A stretch of DNA of 64,000 nt from Rhodanobacter glycinis (GCF_006438785.1 NZ_RCZB01000001.1:1251912-1315911); one strand, 5' to 3'. Shown: positions 46,968-57,624, numbered from the stretch's first letter. Translations and numbers: made by a program. Notes: generated from the sequence alone by a model not told the origin.

Positions 46968-49316
46968 TCAGTGCAGGTTCTCAAGCAAACGCTTGGCGGT
47001 GTCCCGCTGCATCTGGCTGCCTTCCTTCATCACTTCACCCAGCATGGCGCGCGCGCCATCGGCGTCGCCCATATCCAGATAGGCGCGGGCGAGGTCGAGC
47101 TTGGTGTCGATCGGATCGTCGTTGAACTCATCCGGATCCTGACCCTGCCCGGCTGTCTGGTGCGCGCTGTCCGAATCGTCGAAATGCCAGCTCGAAGCCG
47201 CTTCGGCAGCGGGTGCCGCACGGGTATCCGGTGCGGGAGTATTCGCTGCCAGCGGCGCCACCACGGTGGCATCGTCCCCTGCTGCCGGCGGATGCGGCGG
47301 TTCGGCGCCAACCGGTTTGGTCAGGTCGAAGTTGAAGTTGTATTCGCTGACCTTCTTCGGCGCACCGGACGGCAATGGCGGCATCGTCGAAACGACGGTG
47401 GGCGCATCGCTTTCGTCCGCGTAGTCATCGATATCAAACTCGCGTCGGGCCTCGGTTTCGTCATGCACCGGCAATTCGGGATGGTGGTCGAACAGCGGGT
47501 GCGCGGGCACCAGATCCTCACCCATGTGCATCACGTCCTGCCACTCGTCCTGCTGCGGATCGGTGATGTGGGCATGCATGGCTTCGGCAGCCGCCTCGAA
47601 ATGCTCGATATCGCGCCGTGAGTAATACAGCGTGACCAGTTCCAGATGCAGGCCGATGTCGTCCGGATGTTCGGCCAACTGGTCCAGCAGTTCTTCCTGG
47701 TCGACGTCCTCGCCGTCGACCAGGTCGCGGTCGACCGATGCCGAACCGAAACGATCGGCCAGCGACGATGCACCCTTCGATGACGCCGTTGCAGGCTTGC
47801 GACGACGACCGAGCAGCGCCAACAGCACCAGCAGCACGATCGCACCGGCAGCCGCGGCCCAGGTCCATGTCTGCATGTACCAGGGCTGCTCGACCACAGA
47901 CACGGGAGTGGGTTTGCTGACGGGCTTGGCGGCTGGTTTGGCGGGCTCCGGGGTGACGGCGGCGGTGCTCGGCGCGGAGGTGTTGCTGGCCACGGCAGCC
48001 GTGGATGCAACAGCGGGAGTCGTCGTCATGGTGCTGGAACTGGTCACGGCAGGCACCGTGTTCGCGCTGGCCGAGGTGCTGGCCGCGGCGGTTTCCATAC
48101 GAGCTTCCGACAGCGGCGTCTTCTGCACACTGGTTGCCGGCGATGGCGTTGGCGCGGTTTCCGGCGCGGCGGCCGGAAGGCCACCGGACTTGCGCGCGGC
48201 GGCCAGTTTGGCCTGAAGGTCGGCGATCTCGCTGTCCTTCAGCGACAACAGGTGTTCATTCTTGCTGTTGATGTCCGCCAGATCCTTCAGGCGGGTTTTC
48301 AGCTCGGTGCTTTGCTGCTGCAGGCTGGCCAGGCTTTCCTGGCTGCGCAGAAGATCCTGACGAATGCCGGCGGAAGCCTTGTCGCCCTTGCCGGCAGCTT
48401 GGCTGCCCGGGGCGCCGGCGTTGTTACCATCTTTCGCCTGCACCAGGGCAAGGCGATCGCCCGCGTCACTGGCCGTGTTGCTGGGCGCACTGGAGGCAGA
48501 CGCACGCGTCGCCGTATCGGCCACGACCGCGGGCTTGCCCGGGGTCCCGGCGCGCCAGTCGCTGTTCTGGCGGCGCACTTCGGCCATCGCAGCGGCGATC
48601 GTCATGGCCTGCGCCTCGGCGGAGGTTGGTACGCGCAAGACCGCGCCGCTCTTCAGCGCATTGATGTTGTCGCGGTAGAACGCATCCGGGTTGGCCTGCT
48701 TCAACGCCAGCATCATCTGCTGGATATCGACACCTGCCGGTGCGCTGCTGCGTGCGATCGACGACAGCGTCTGGCCACGCTCGACCGGACCATACTGGCC
48801 GTTGCTGACCGTTGCAGCGGTTTTGGGGGCCGGCGCGGCGCGTGCCTGCGTCGCCCGTGGTTGTGCGGACCGAGCTGGCGTTGGCGCCCGCGTCGGTGCG
48901 GCGGCGGCCGGAGCGGCGGTCGGTGCGCTGGACGGGTCAAGCAGGATGGCGAATTCGCGCACGCTCCTGCCCGCGTTGCTGTTCACTTCGAGCAGCAGAT
49001 CGAGATAGGGATCGTCCACTGCCTGACTGCTGGTGATGCGAATGACCTTGCCGCCAGCGATGTTCGCCACACTGAAATGCAGCGGAATCGTGGTGCGACC
49101 GCCGACGATGCCGGCACGGGCAAACTCCTCGCTGGAGGCGAGCTGGACGGTGAGATTCTGCAACTCCGCCGGATTGGCCGGGTGGAGTGGGATTTCCGCC
49201 AGCAGCGGCTGTCCCAGCGCCGACTTGACCTGGATCTGGCCAAGGTCCAATGCGATGGCCTGACTGCTGCCCAGTGCCAGTGTCATCAGCATCGACAACT
49301 TCAACGAACGATTCAT
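46968..49316 (-). CDS. fimV: FimV-type inner-membrane hub protein
   Basis: This 782-residue protein is expected to span the inner membrane once and support type IV pilus and polar functions. Order of parts: signal peptide (to about 22), FimV N-terminal domain with [20 protein letters not shown] (22-130), a LysM-type peptidoglycan-binding region (about 170-225), coiled coil (about 325-385), a Thr/Ser/Ala linker, one helix (about 485-505, followed by GRRRK), an acidic cytoplasmic region and the conserved TPR-like C-terminal motif [22 protein letters not shown]. Confidence 0.93.
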   Translation of the reverse strand: MNRSLKLSMLMTLALGSSQAIALDLGQIQVKSALGQPLLAEIPLHPANPAELQNLTVQLASSEEFARAGIVGGRTTIPLHFSVANIAGGKVIRITSSQAVDDPYLDLLLEVNSNAGRSVREFAILLDPSSAPTAAPAAAAPTRAPTPARSAQPRATQARAAPAPKTAATVSNGQYGPVERGQTLSSIARSSAPAGVDIQQMMLALKQANPDAFYRDNINALKSGAVLRVPTSAEAQAMTIAAAMAEVRRQNSDWRAGTPGKPAVVADTATRASASSAPSNTASDAGDRLALVQAKDGNNAGAPGSQAAGKGDKASAGIRQDLLRSQESLASLQQQSTELKTRLKDLADINSKNEHLLSLKDSEIADLQAKLAAARKSGGLPAAAPETAPTPSPATSVQKTPLSEARMETAAASTSASANTVPAVTSSSTMTTTPAVASTAAVASNTSAPSTAAVTPEPAKPAAKPVSKPTPVSVVEQPWYMQTWTWAAAAGAIVLLVLLALLGRRRKPATASSKGASSLADRFGSASVDRDLVDGEDVDQEELLDQLAEHPDDIGLHLELVTLYYSRRDIEHFEAAAEAMHAHITDPQQDEWQDVMHMGEDLVPAHPLFDHHPELPVHDETEARREFDIDDYADESDAPTVVSTMPPLPSGAPKKVSEYNFNFDLTKPVGAEPPHPPAAGDDATVVAPLAANTPAPDTRAAPAAEAASSWHFDDSDSAHQTAGQGQDPDEFNDDPIDTKLDLARAYLDMGDADGARAMLGEVMKEGSQMQRDTAKRLLENLH

Positions 49317-49452
49317 GCGTGTTCCCCCGAACGATCTTGGCGCAACTCTTGTGGTGTCGCCGCCGTGGCGGCTACAGCGGCAAACGAGGTGCCACTTTAG
49401 TTATATGCAGGCCAATCAACAATAGCTGCGGCGAATACTTGCAGTGCATTGC

Positions 49453-49472
49453 TGCGGTGTGTTCTCACCGCA
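49453..49472 (-). terminator. Weak hairpin after the coiled-coil gene
   Basis: TGCGGTG and CACCGCA form a 7-bp stem with a 6-nt loop, 9 bp after the stop of the small coiled-coil gene. No T-run is present. Confidence 0.4.
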
Positions 49473-49481
49473 ACGACAGGT

Positions 49482-49763
49482 TCAATGCTGGCCAGCAGAC
49501 GACCCGGCCTGCAGCTCATGCAGCTGTTTCTGCAGTTCGGCGATGGCCTGATCCTGCTGCTGCAGACGCTTGCTGGCCTGCTTGCTGTCCGATTCCTGCC
49601 TGGCCAGATCCCGTTCCAGTCGTTTCACTTCGGCCTGGCTTCGGACCACGCGCTGATGAACCAAGGGCAGCGACGATGCTGCCGGTCCGGCCTGGTCAGG
49701 GCTGGCCCAGGCGGCTGAGATCATCACAAAACCAATCACACCAATGAGTTGCAGACAACGCAT
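49482..49763 (-). CDS. Small exported coiled-coil protein, unknown function
   Basis: This 93-residue protein has a signal peptide (MRCLQLIGVIGFVMISAAWA, cleavage near residue 20) and a mature part that is mainly a heptad-like coiled coil rich in Lys, Glu and Gln (residues about 38-85). Family unknown. Its start lies 2 bp after the asd stop, so it is almost certainly co-transcribed with asd. It precedes fimV, whose LysM region also acts in the periplasm. Confidence 0.7.
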   Translation of the reverse strand: MRCLQLIGVIGFVMISAAWASPDQAGPAASSLPLVHQRVVRSQAEVKRLERDLARQESDSKQASKRLQQQDQAIAELQKQLHELQAGSSAGQH

Positions 49764-49765
49764 CT

Positions 49766-50797
49766 TCAGAGATAGTCCTCGATCAACAGTTCGGCGATCT
49801 GCACGGCATTCAATGCCGCGCCCTTGCGGATATTGTCCGACACGATCCACAGATCGAGCCCGCGTTCGTGCGAGATATCCTCACGGATGCGCCCGACAAA
49901 CACCGCATCGTTGCCCGCAGCCTCGCCCACCGGGGTCGGATAGCCACCGGGCTTGCGCTCGTCCACCAGCACCACACCCGGCGCCTGGCGCAGCAGCTCG
50001 CGGGCCTGTTCGGCGGTGATCTTGTCGCTGGTTTCGATGTGTACGGCCTCGGAGTGGCCATAAAACACCGGTACGCGCACCGCGGTCGGGTTGACCTGGA
50101 TCGACTCGTCCTCAAGGATCTTGCGGGTCTCCCACACCAGCTTCATCTCTTCTTTCGTGTAGCCGTTCGGTTGGAAATCGTCGATCTGCGGAATCACATT
50201 GAACGCGATCTGCGCGGGAAATTTCTTGCCCGGTTCCACGCTTTGGAAGTTCAGCAGCGCCGCGGTCTGCCGGCCCAGCTCTTCCATGCCGCTACGGCCG
50301 GCGCCGGATACCGACTGATAGGTGGCCACATTGATCCGCTCGATCTGTACCGCACGATGGATCGGTGCCAGCGCCACCAGCATCTGCATCGTCGAGCAGT
50401 TCGGGTTCGCGATGATGCCGCGATTGGTGTACTGGGCGATGGCGTGCGGGTTGACTTCGCTGATCACCAGCGGGATGTCGTCCTGGTAGCGGAACTCCGA
50501 GGTGTTGTCGATCACCACCGCGCCGGCCGCCGCCGCCCGCGGCGCGTGCTCGCGGCTGACTGAACCACCGGCCGAGAAGAACGCGATGTCGACACCCGCG
50601 AAATCGTAGGTGTCCAGCAACTGCACGGTGATGTCCTGTCCGCCAAACGTGACCTTGCCTCCGGCCGAACGCTCGCTCGCCAGCGGCACCAGCTCGCTGA
50701 CCGGAAAATCGCGCTGGGCGAGGATCGCCAGCAAGGTCTCGCCAACCGCGCCGGTGGCGCCGACCATGGCAACTTTGTAACTGCTCTTCTGACTCAT
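49766..50797 (-). CDS. asd: Aspartate-semialdehyde dehydrogenase
   Basis: This 343-residue NADPH enzyme makes aspartate semialdehyde for lysine, diaminopimelate, threonine and methionine. The nucleotide motif is MVGATGAVGETLL, and the catalytic Cys134 is in ANPNCSTMQML. Length and segments fit the shorter, monofunctional Asd subgroup. It is 40 bp downstream of the hydroxyacid dehydrogenase gene. Confidence 0.96.
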   Translation of the reverse strand: MSQKSSYKVAMVGATGAVGETLLAILAQRDFPVSELVPLASERSAGGKVTFGGQDITVQLLDTYDFAGVDIAFFSAGGSVSREHAPRAAAAGAVVIDNTSEFRYQDDIPLVISEVNPHAIAQYTNRGIIANPNCSTMQMLVALAPIHRAVQIERINVATYQSVSGAGRSGMEELGRQTAALLNFQSVEPGKKFPAQIAFNVIPQIDDFQPNGYTKEEMKLVWETRKILEDESIQVNPTAVRVPVFYGHSEAVHIETSDKITAEQARELLRQAPGVVLVDERKPGGYPTPVGEAAGNDAVFVGRIREDISHERGLDLWIVSDNIRKGAALNAVQIAELLIEDYL

Positions 50798-50837
50798 GGA
50801 TGGGGCTCTTTGCTCTAAGGACGGATTGCTGACTCAG

Positions 50838-51833
50838 TCACTGAGCCAGCACGTTCGGATTGAGAATGCTCGGTGGCCGCCCAGCATGTGGGCCATGTCC
50901 GAACAACGCCAGTACATTGTCGACCGCCAGGGCGGTCATCGCGCGGCGCGTTTCGTGACTGGCGCTGGCGATATGCGGGCTGAGCACGACGTTGTCCAGT
51001 GCGAGCAAGGCCGGATGCACCGCAGGCTCGCCCTCGAACACATCCAGCGCAGCACCGGCCAGCCGCCGCTCGCGCAACGCCACAGCCAGCGCCTTGTCGT
51101 CCACGATGCCGCCGCGAGCCACGTTCACCAGCATCGCGGTCGGCTTCATCTGCGCCAGCTCGGGCGCACCGATCGCATGCCGGGTCTGAGGCGTCAGCGG
51201 CAGTATCAGCACCAGAAAATCGGATTCGCGCAGCAATTGCTGCTTGTCGACGAAGCGCGCGTTGCAGGCCCGTTCGGTCGCCTCGGGCAGCGGCGAGCGG
51301 TTGTGGTACAGCACCGGCATGCCGAAGCCGACCGCGCGGTGCGCGATGGCCTGGCCGATCCGGCCCATGCCGAGGATGCCCAGGGTACGGCCGCGCACAT
51401 CGGTGCCCAGCCACGCCTTGAACTCGGTGGCCTTCCAGTGCCCGGCACGCAGCCAGCGCTCGGCCGCATTCATGCGCCGCGCCGCGCCGAGCAGCAGTGC
51501 CCAGGCATAGTCGGCCACGCTTTCGTTGAGCACGTCGGCGGTGTTGGAAGCGGTGATGCCGGCGGCGCTGAGCGCGTCCAGATCGAGGTTGTCGTAGCCG
51601 ACGCCGAGGTTGGCGACGATGCGCAGCCGATGCGCACCGGCGATTTCCGCCGCGCCGATGCGGTCCTTCAGGCCCACGATCGCGGCATCCTGCGTCGCCA
51701 GCCTGGCCGCCAGCTCGGAGGGACTGAACTTGCGTTCCTCCGGCTCGACCGCCACTTCGAAATGCGGTTCGAGCCGGGCGATGATGCCCGGAAAGGTGGG
51801 TCGCGAGACCCATACGCGCGGCTTGTCGCTCAT
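50838..51833 (-). CDS. D-2-hydroxyacid dehydrogenase (glyoxylate/hydroxypyruvate reductase-like)
   Basis: This 331-residue NAD(P)-dependent dehydrogenase has LRIVANLGVGYDNLD, the Rossmann motif LGILGMGRIGQA, the substrate-site arginine in VNVARGGIVDD, and the catalytic Glu/His pair in DVFEGEP and SPHIASASHETR. It most resembles glyoxylate reductases (GhrB), but substrate preference cannot be read. ATG 51833 is chosen over an in-frame GTG two codons earlier. It lies 31 bp after aroC. Confidence 0.9.
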   Translation of the reverse strand: MSDKPRVWVSRPTFPGIIARLEPHFEVAVEPEERKFSPSELAARLATQDAAIVGLKDRIGAAEIAGAHRLRIVANLGVGYDNLDLDALSAAGITASNTADVLNESVADYAWALLLGAARRMNAAERWLRAGHWKATEFKAWLGTDVRGRTLGILGMGRIGQAIAHRAVGFGMPVLYHNRSPLPEATERACNARFVDKQQLLRESDFLVLILPLTPQTRHAIGAPELAQMKPTAMLVNVARGGIVDDKALAVALRERRLAGAALDVFEGEPAVHPALLALDNVVLSPHIASASHETRRAMTALAVDNVLALFGHGPHAGRPPSILNPNVLAQ

Positions 51834-51864
51834 TGGCACGGCTCCGGCTGCAGTGTTCGACCCA

Positions 51865-52953
51865 TCACGGGATGCGCGGTGTCACGTGACCCACATCGCC
51901 GCATTGCGCACGGTGACGCAGCGCGTGATCGACCAGCACCAGCGCCATCATCGCCTCGGCGATCGGGGTGGCGCGGATGCCGACGCAGGGATCGTGGCGG
52001 CCCTTGGTCACCACCTCGGTCGGCTCGCCGGCGAGGTTCACGCTGTGGCCGGGAATCAGGATGCTCGACGTGGGCTTGAGCACGATCGAGGCAGCCACCG
52101 GCTGGCCGCTGCTGATGCCGCCGAGAATGCCGCCGGCGTGGTTGGAGGCGAAACCCTCCATGCTCATCTCGTCGCGATGCTGGCTGCCGCGCTGGCTGAC
52201 CGCCGCGAACCCGTCGCCGATCTCCACGCCCTTGACCGCATTGATCGACATCAGCGCACTGGCCAGGTCGCCATCGAGCTTGCCGTAGATCGGCTCGCCC
52301 CAGCCCGGCGGCACGCCATCGGCCACCACGTTGACGCGTGCGCCCACCGAATCGCCGGATTTGCGCAATGCATTGATATAGCTTTCCAGTGCCGGCACCT
52401 GGGCCGTGTCGGGCCAGAAGAACGGGTTGTGTTCCACCGCGTCCCAGTCGAACGCATCCGGCGTAACCTCGCCGATCTGCGCCAGGTAACCGCGCACCCG
52501 CACGCCGTAACGCTCGGCCAGCCACTTCTTGGCGATCACCGCGGCAGCCACGCGCATGGTGGTCTCGCGCGCCGACGAACGTCCGCCGCCGCGCGGGTCG
52601 CGGATGCCATATTTCTGCCAATAGGTGTAGTCGGCATGACCGGGACGGAAGGTCTGCACGATCTCGCCGTAATCCTTGCTGCGCTGATCCGTATTGCGGA
52701 TCAGCAGCGCGATCGGCGTGCCGGTGGTCCTGCCCTCGTACACGCCGGAGAGAATCTCGACCTCGTCGGCTTCATGCCGTTGCGAGGTGTAGCGGCTCCT
52801 GCCGGTGGCGCGCCGGTCGAGGTCGCCGCGAAACTCCTCCGCGCTGATCGACAGCCCCGGCGGACACCCGTCGATCACGCAGCCGATCGCAGGCCCATGG
52901 CTCTCGCCGAAGGTGGTGACGGTGAAGAGTTTGCCGAAGGAGTTGCTGGACAC
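51865..52953 (-). CDS. aroC: Chorismate synthase
   Basis: This 362-residue FMN-dependent enzyme makes chorismate, the branch point for tryptophan and other aromatics. It has the canonical start [19 protein letters not shown] and the signatures [24 protein letters not shown] and [11 protein letters not shown]. The start codon is GTG (52953), and no good ribosome site precedes it. Instead the sequence immediately upstream is the partial palindrome TATGGACGTCCAAA. An ATG at 52984 opens an out-of-frame ORF that I take as chance. Confidence 0.96.
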   Translation of the reverse strand: MSSNSFGKLFTVTTFGESHGPAIGCVIDGCPPGLSISAEEFRGDLDRRATGRSRYTSQRHEADEVEILSGVYEGRTTGTPIALLIRNTDQRSKDYGEIVQTFRPGHADYTYWQKYGIRDPRGGGRSSARETTMRVAAAVIAKKWLAERYGVRVRGYLAQIGEVTPDAFDWDAVEHNPFFWPDTAQVPALESYINALRKSGDSVGARVNVVADGVPPGWGEPIYGKLDGDLASALMSINAVKGVEIGDGFAAVSQRGSQHRDEMSMEGFASNHAGGILGGISSGQPVAASIVLKPTSSILIPGHSVNLAGEPTEVVTKGRHDPCVGIRATPIAEAMMALVLVDHALRHRAQCGDVGHVTPRIP

Positions 52954-52956
52954 GAG

Positions 52957-52971
52957 GTTTGGACGTCCATA
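52957..52971. promoter_or_regulatory. GTTTGGACGTCC element at the aroC start
   Basis: GTTTGGACGTCCATA lies directly upstream of the aroC GTG. It shares 12 identical bases with the palindrome at the mtnB promoter and with a copy at 60951. The core GGACGTCC is fully palindromic. Its nearness to the start codon means that a bound protein would block initiation, or that it acts in the mRNA; this is inference. Confidence 0.4.
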
Positions 52972-52987
52972 GGGAAACCGCCACAGC

Positions 52988-53551
52988 TTAACCGCGATGG
53001 CGCTCCGCTGCCTGTTGCGCCAGCCATTCGCGGCCCAGCATGGCGAAAATCACGTCATCGACCCATTCGCCCTGCAACCACAGGCTTTCGCGGTGATGGG
53101 CCTCCTGGCGCATGCCGAGCCCGCGCAGCATGGCCATGCTGGCGAGATTGCGCGGATCGACCGAGGCATGGGTGCGATGCCTCCCGAGCCGACCGAACAC
53201 CAGGTCGAACACCGCACGCACAGCTTCGCTGGCGTAGCCGTTGCCCTGATGCGCCGGCGCAATGCTGATCCCGAATTCGATCGAGCCGCCGACCCCTCCA
53301 GGCAGGTGTATGCCGAGATCGCCGATCAGCGATTCGTCCTCGTGCAGGCGGATCGCGCGCTGGAACCAGTTGTCCGGCGTATCCAGCGTAGCGCCGGCCT
53401 GGCGTTCGATGAAGCCCGCAGCCTCGGCCACGCTGGTTGGACGCCAGCCCTGGAAGCGGGACACGTCCGGATCGGCGCGATAGCCGAACAATGCCGCGGC
53501 ATCTGCCGGATGCAATGCGTCCAGTCGCAGGCGCGGTGTATTCATTTCCAT
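52988..53551 (-). CDS. GNAT-family N-acetyltransferase (RimJ/RimL type)
   Basis: This 187-residue acetyltransferase has the RimJ/RimL-like layout: [18 protein letters not shown] at the N-terminus, the acetyl-CoA loop [19 protein letters not shown], and [22 protein letters not shown] near the end. The acceptor is unknown, often a protein or small molecule N-terminus. ATG 53551 or 53545 are both possible. It starts 13 bp after prmB and lies ahead of aroC. Confidence 0.87.
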   Translation of the reverse strand: MEMNTPRLRLDALHPADAAALFGYRADPDVSRFQGWRPTSVAEAAGFIERQAGATLDTPDNWFQRAIRLHEDESLIGDLGIHLPGGVGGSIEFGISIAPAHQGNGYASEAVRAVFDLVFGRLGRHRTHASVDPRNLASMAMLRGLGMRQEAHHRESLWLQGEWVDDVIFAMLGREWLAQQAAERHRG

Positions 53552-53564
53552 GCAACGAATTTCG

Positions 53565-54491
53565 TCAGCCGGCGCGACGCGCAGCGGCCACTGCATGGAT
53601 GGACGCGGCGTGTTCGATCAGGTCGCGTCGTTCCAGTGCAAACACACCCATCTGTCCCACTTTGAACTCGATCCATATGAACGGGACCTCCGGCAGCAGC
53701 GCGGCCAGCGCATGTTCGCTCTCACCGACCTCGACGATCAGCAGGCCATCGTCGGTGAGCTGGTCCGCGGCCTCATCCAGCATGCGCAGGCACAGGTCCA
53801 GGCCATCGGCGCCGGAGGTGAGGCCCAGCTTCGGTTCGTGAGCGTACTCGCCCGGCAAAGCCGCGTATTCGTCGTCAGTGACGTACGGCGGGTTGGAGAC
53901 GATCAGGTCATATCGCTGCCCGCGCACCCCGGCGAACAGGTCCGACTGGATCGCATTGACGCGTTTCTCGACGTGCTGGAACACGATGTTCTCGCGCGCC
54001 AGTGACAATGCCTCGTCGCTGATGTCGACGATGTCGACCTGCCACTCCGGGTTGTACTCGGCCATCGCGATGCCGATGCAGCCCGAACCGGTGCACAGGT
54101 CCAGCACACGCTCGATATGGCGTTCGTCCAGCCACGGCGCGAAGCCCGACTCGATCAGTTCGGCGATCGGCGAACGCGGCACCAGGGCGCGGCGGTCGCT
54201 CTTGAACTTCAGCCCGGCGAACCAGGTTTCACCGACCAGGTAGGCCACTGGCAGACGTTCATTGACGCGGCGCTCGATCAGCGCCAACACGTTTTCGCGC
54301 TCGGCTGCGGTGAGCCGGCCGGCGCCGTATGCCGGCGGGATGTCCGGCGGCAGGTGCAGGCTGGCGAGGATCAGGTGTGTGGCCTCGTCGATCGGGTTGT
54401 CGTGGCTGTGCCCGAAGGTGAGCCCGGCGGCCGAGAAGCGGCTGGCGCCATAACGGATGAAGTCGATGATGGTGGCAAGCTCGGCGGTCAC
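53565..54491 (-). CDS. prmB: 50S ribosomal protein L3 glutamine methyltransferase
   Basis: This 308-residue SAM-dependent enzyme methylates a glutamine of ribosomal protein L3. The SAM site is [16 protein letters not shown] and the catalytic motif SNPPYV follows. I chose a GTG start at 54491, giving [19 protein letters not shown], because this is the family's usual N-terminus and length; an ATG at 54548 would add 19 residues and reach into the psd promoter. Confidence 0.92.
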   Translation of the reverse strand: MTAELATIIDFIRYGASRFSAAGLTFGHSHDNPIDEATHLILASLHLPPDIPPAYGAGRLTAAERENVLALIERRVNERLPVAYLVGETWFAGLKFKSDRRALVPRSPIAELIESGFAPWLDERHIERVLDLCTGSGCIGIAMAEYNPEWQVDIVDISDEALSLARENIVFQHVEKRVNAIQSDLFAGVRGQRYDLIVSNPPYVTDDEYAALPGEYAHEPKLGLTSGADGLDLCLRMLDEAADQLTDDGLLIVEVGESEHALAALLPEVPFIWIEFKVGQMGVFALERRDLIEHAASIHAVAAARRAG

Positions 54492-54552
54492 GGCGATCCA
54501 GGGTGCAACGGAATGGCCGGCGATTATAAGGCCTGCAGCGGTCGGCACCCCT

Positions 54553-54558
54553 TATACT
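54553..54558 (+). promoter_or_regulatory. -10-like element of psd, implying a near-leaderless mRNA
   Basis: TATACT lies 6 bp before the psd ATG (54565), so transcription would begin at or very near the start codon. No ribosome site is visible. No good -35 stands at 17 bp. Confidence 0.4.
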
Positions 54559-54564
54559 GGGCCG

Positions 54565-55404
54565 ATGACTTTCAACGTATTCCTGCAGTACATCCTGCCG
54601 CACCGCTTCCTGTCGCGCATCGTCTACCGGGCCACCCGCTGGACGTTCGCGCCGTGGAAGAACTGGCTGATCGGCACCATCGTGCGCAATTACAACGTGA
54701 ACATGGCCGAGGCTGTGCAGCCGGATCCTTTGGCCTACCAGCACTTCAATGCGTTCTTTACGCGCAAGCTGCGCGCCGACGCACGCCGCGCCGATACAGA
54801 TCCGGTCGCGCTGCTGAGCCCCGCCGATGGGCGCATCAGCCAGTCCGGCGCGATCATCGATGGCCGCATCTTCCAGGCCAAGGGACAGGAGTACACCGCG
54901 GTCGAACTGCTCGGTGGCGACCAGGCTGCCGCCGAGCCATATCGCGACGGCCGCTTCGTCACCGTCTACCTGTCGCCGCGCGACTACCACCGCGTGCACA
55001 TGCCGCTGAAAGGCACGCTGAAGGAAACCGTGCATGTGCCCGGGCGCATCTTCAGCGTGGCGCCGTTCGCGGTGGCAGCGATCCCCCGTCTGTTCGCGCG
55101 CAACGAGCGGCTGGTCTGTCACTTCGAGGGCGAACACGGCCCGTTCGTGGTGGTGATGGTCGGCGCGATCCTGGTCTCGTCGGTGGCCACGGTATGGGAC
55201 GGGCTGGTGATTCCGCCGTATGCCTCGTCGATCCGGCGCAAGTCGTTCGCCGGGCAGGACATCACACTGGAGCGCTTCGCCGAGATGGCACGCTTCAACA
55301 TGGGTTCCACCGTGATCGTGCTATTGCCCGCGGGCATGGTCGAGCTGGATGCCCTGCAGCCGCAGCAAGCGGTGCACGTCGGCCAGCGGCTCGGGCACGG
55401 CTGA
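54565..55404 (+). CDS. psd: Phosphatidylserine decarboxylase proenzyme
   Basis: This 279-residue inner-membrane enzyme makes phosphatidylethanolamine. It is a self-cleaving proenzyme: the site is NMGST (Gly247-Ser248), with Met where E. coli has Leu, and Ser248 becomes the pyruvoyl group. The autocleavage triad partners are Asp88 in SPADG and His145 in YHRVHMP. It is divergent from prmB with 73 bp between starts. Confidence 0.95.
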   Translation: MTFNVFLQYILPHRFLSRIVYRATRWTFAPWKNWLIGTIVRNYNVNMAEAVQPDPLAYQHFNAFFTRKLRADARRADTDPVALLSPADGRISQSGAIIDGRIFQAKGQEYTAVELLGGDQAAAEPYRDGRFVTVYLSPRDYHRVHMPLKGTLKETVHVPGRIFSVAPFAVAAIPRLFARNERLVCHFEGEHGPFVVVMVGAILVSSVATVWDGLVIPPYASSIRRKSFAGQDITLERFAEMARFNMGSTVIVLLPAGMVELDALQPQQAVHVGQRLGHG

Positions 55405-55556
55405 GAAATCACGGCTTTCATATCCCACGCACCCGGAAAACTGACGTTGCGCGTCCTTTTGTGACGCTTTAGGCGCTATTCCGGGAATCGCTTCGCTACG
55501 CTTGCACCTTCGCCGCGCATCTTGCGTGCCGCCGACTTCAAGCGTCGAGGGGACTC

Positions 55557-55994
55557 ATGCAACTACTCACTCCATTCTTCGTGATGATGCGGGCGCGCCA
55601 GCTTGGCCGCCAGTTCCGTGATATCGAGCGCAGTGTCCGCGCGTTGCCCAAACGCAATTGCGAGCGTCTGAGTTCGCTTACCCTGCGCGAGATCGGCCAG
55701 GCTTCGCGCAGCGACTTCCCACACCTGTACGGCACCGCCCCCGAAGCACGGTATCTGCCTTGGGGCCAAGGCACCGATGCCGGCTATGAGCGCGCCCGCT
55801 CGAACAACTCCGAGGTGGCGCTGCGTGGCATCGCGTTATGGCTGGCGGTGGCTTACCACGAAACCAAGAACTCTCCGCACGCCAGCCTGCAGCCGCAGCA
55901 TCGGCAGGTGATGCAGCTGTTGCGCGAGCTGAAGGAAGTTCACAGCAGTGGCCATGCCGTCGACAGCTGGATGCAGGAAAGCGCGGTTGCCTGA
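55557..55994 (+). CDS. Unrecognised small protein
   Basis: This 145-residue protein begins MQLLTPFFVMMRARQLGRQF and has no signal peptide or membrane span that I can support. It is basic at the N-terminus and ends in an amphipathic helical part (QVMQLLRELKEVH). I do not know the family. A GAGG ribosome site precedes the ATG. The 150 bp upstream can fold, with CCCGGAA pairing to TTCCGGG. The gene ends in a hairpin shared with the convergent transglycosylase gene. Confidence 0.65.
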   Translation: MQLLTPFFVMMRARQLGRQFRDIERSVRALPKRNCERLSSLTLREIGQASRSDFPHLYGTAPEARYLPWGQGTDAGYERARSNNSEVALRGIALWLAVAYHETKNSPHASLQPQHRQVMQLLRELKEVHSSGHAVDSWMQESAVA

Positions 55995-56008
55995 CGCCAG
56001 GCAACCGC
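55983..56008. terminator. Bidirectional hairpin overlapping a stop codon
   Basis: GCGGTTGCCTG and CAGGCAACCGC form a perfect 11-bp stem with a 4-nt loop, overlapping the stop codon of the small plus-strand gene and lying 9 bp from the end of the convergent transglycosylase gene. No T-run. Confidence 0.6.
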
Positions 56009-56017
56009 CTGACTGAC

Positions 56018-57508
56018 TCAGCGGCACACCGGCAATTTCAGCGCCTGGCCGATGCCAATGCGATGGTGCTTCAGCCCGTTCAACTCGGCCACTTCCTGCA
56101 CGCTCGAGCAATGCAGCTTGCGCACGATGCTGACCAGGGTATCGCCGCGACGAACCTTGTAACGGCTGGTTTCGGGCGCCGCCGGCGCGCTGACCACCGG
56201 CGCCGGCACCACCGGCACCACGGCGCGATGCAGGTCGCCGGCGAGAATCGGCCACGGGCCATCGACACAGCGCGATGCGTAGGCCTGCTCCAGCGGTTTG
56301 GGCAATTGCAACGCGGTGCCCACCGGCTGGATCACCTGGGGATCGAGCCTGGGATTGAGGTTGCGCAAGGTACGGAACCAGCCATCGTTCATGCCGCCAG
56401 CCGAGCCCAGGCACACGGTCAGCTCGGACAATGACGCCGGGCGCTTCAGGGTGACCTTGCCGGGCGCACCGTCAATCCGCGGAAACCGCAGGTTGTAACT
56501 CTGCGGATGCAGGAACAGCCAGGCTGCGGCGAGCACGGACGGCACGTAGTCGCGGGTTTCCGGCGACAGCTGGTTGTAGATGCGCGGATCGTAGAAGCTC
56601 ACCGAGGTGTTATCGCCGACCGCGCGGCGCATGCGGCCTTCGCCGCCGTTGTACGCGCCAATGGTGAGCTCGAGATTGTTGTTGAATATTCTCAACTGCT
56701 CGTTGATGTATTCGGCATTCGCTCGCGCCGATGCCGCCGGGTCGAAGCGCATGTCGAAACCGTCGTCGCTGGTCAGGCCAAAACGCATGCCGGTGGCATA
56801 CATGAACTGCAGTGGCCCGGCTGCGCCCGAACGCGAAACGGCATGCACCTTGCCGCCGGACTCCTTCGCCATGATGCCGAACAGCAGCGCCTCGGGCAGG
56901 TCCGCTTTTTCATACTGGGGCCACATCTGGTAGCGCATGTACTGATAGTTGACGTAGGCGTCCATCAGCTGGGGGCGCCACTGGGTCAGCCACATTTCCA
57001 GCGCCGCCTTGACCGGGCCGTTCATCGCAATCAGTTCCGACAGTTTCTGCCCATGCAGCAGGGTCACGCTGCGCTGCGCTTGCGGCAGGGTGGCCGCGCC
57101 AGCCTTGCCGCTCGCCAATGACCTCTGCGCCGGATCCACATCGCTGTTGAGATCCAGGTCGCCACTGAAATCACCGTCCTTCAATCGCAACAGCCGATCG
57201 AATACCGAGAAGAATCGCTGGGTATCGCAGCCCGCGGTGTTGCCACATTGCGCCGCAGCGGCCTTCAGCTGGTCAAGCGACCGGGTCAGCGTCAATTGCG
57301 AAGCGTCCAGGTTGCCTTCGCGCGACTGTTGCAAGGCGGTCTCATAGCCCTTGCCGGCCTGATCGAGCTGGCTGTAGAGCGCGTTGACCGGAGCCGAGGG
57401 TTTGCTGTTGCCGGCACTGGCGCAGGCGCCGAGCAGACCGAGCGCCACGCCAAACGGCACCATGCGCATGGAACGAACCACGGAACACAACGACATCGGA
57501 AACTTCAC
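56018..57508 (-). CDS. MltD-like lytic transglycosylase lipoprotein with LysM
   Basis: This 496-residue lipoprotein cleaves peptidoglycan glycan strands. The lipobox is LLGAC (Cys29). The SLT domain carries catalytic Glu216 in FGIMAKESGGKVHAVSRSGAAGPLQFM and later IGAYNGGEGRMRRA. A C-terminal LysM repeat (about 447-495: YKVRRGDTLVSIVRKLHCS) binds the wall. The usual MltD has two or more LysM repeats; only one is obvious here. It is divergent from the DUF853 gene. Confidence 0.9.
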   Translation of the reverse strand: MKFPMSLCSVVRSMRMVPFGVALGLLGACASAGNSKPSAPVNALYSQLDQAGKGYETALQQSREGNLDASQLTLTRSLDQLKAAAAQCGNTAGCDTQRFFSVFDRLLRLKDGDFSGDLDLNSDVDPAQRSLASGKAGAATLPQAQRSVTLLHGQKLSELIAMNGPVKAALEMWLTQWRPQLMDAYVNYQYMRYQMWPQYEKADLPEALLFGIMAKESGGKVHAVSRSGAAGPLQFMYATGMRFGLTSDDGFDMRFDPAASARANAEYINEQLRIFNNNLELTIGAYNGGEGRMRRAVGDNTSVSFYDPRIYNQLSPETRDYVPSVLAAAWLFLHPQSYNLRFPRIDGAPGKVTLKRPASLSELTVCLGSAGGMNDGWFRTLRNLNPRLDPQVIQPVGTALQLPKPLEQAYASRCVDGPWPILAGDLHRAVVPVVPAPVVSAPAAPETSRYKVRRGDTLVSIVRKLHCSSVQEVAELNGLKHHRIGIGQALKLPVCR

Positions 57509-57624
57509 CCGCGGAAAACGCCCACCATAGCGGGCGCGGCGTTTCGACTCAATGCGGCCACGTCACCGCGCGACGGCATCACCGGGTTGGCTACAATCGC
57601 TCGACCACCAACGGACTGAACGCC

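Noticed and set aside
52772..52984. 70-codon ORF starting at an ATG upstream of aroC
   Set aside because: It runs out of frame into aroC, and its product past residue 10 is an aroC shadow; no ribosome site supports it.
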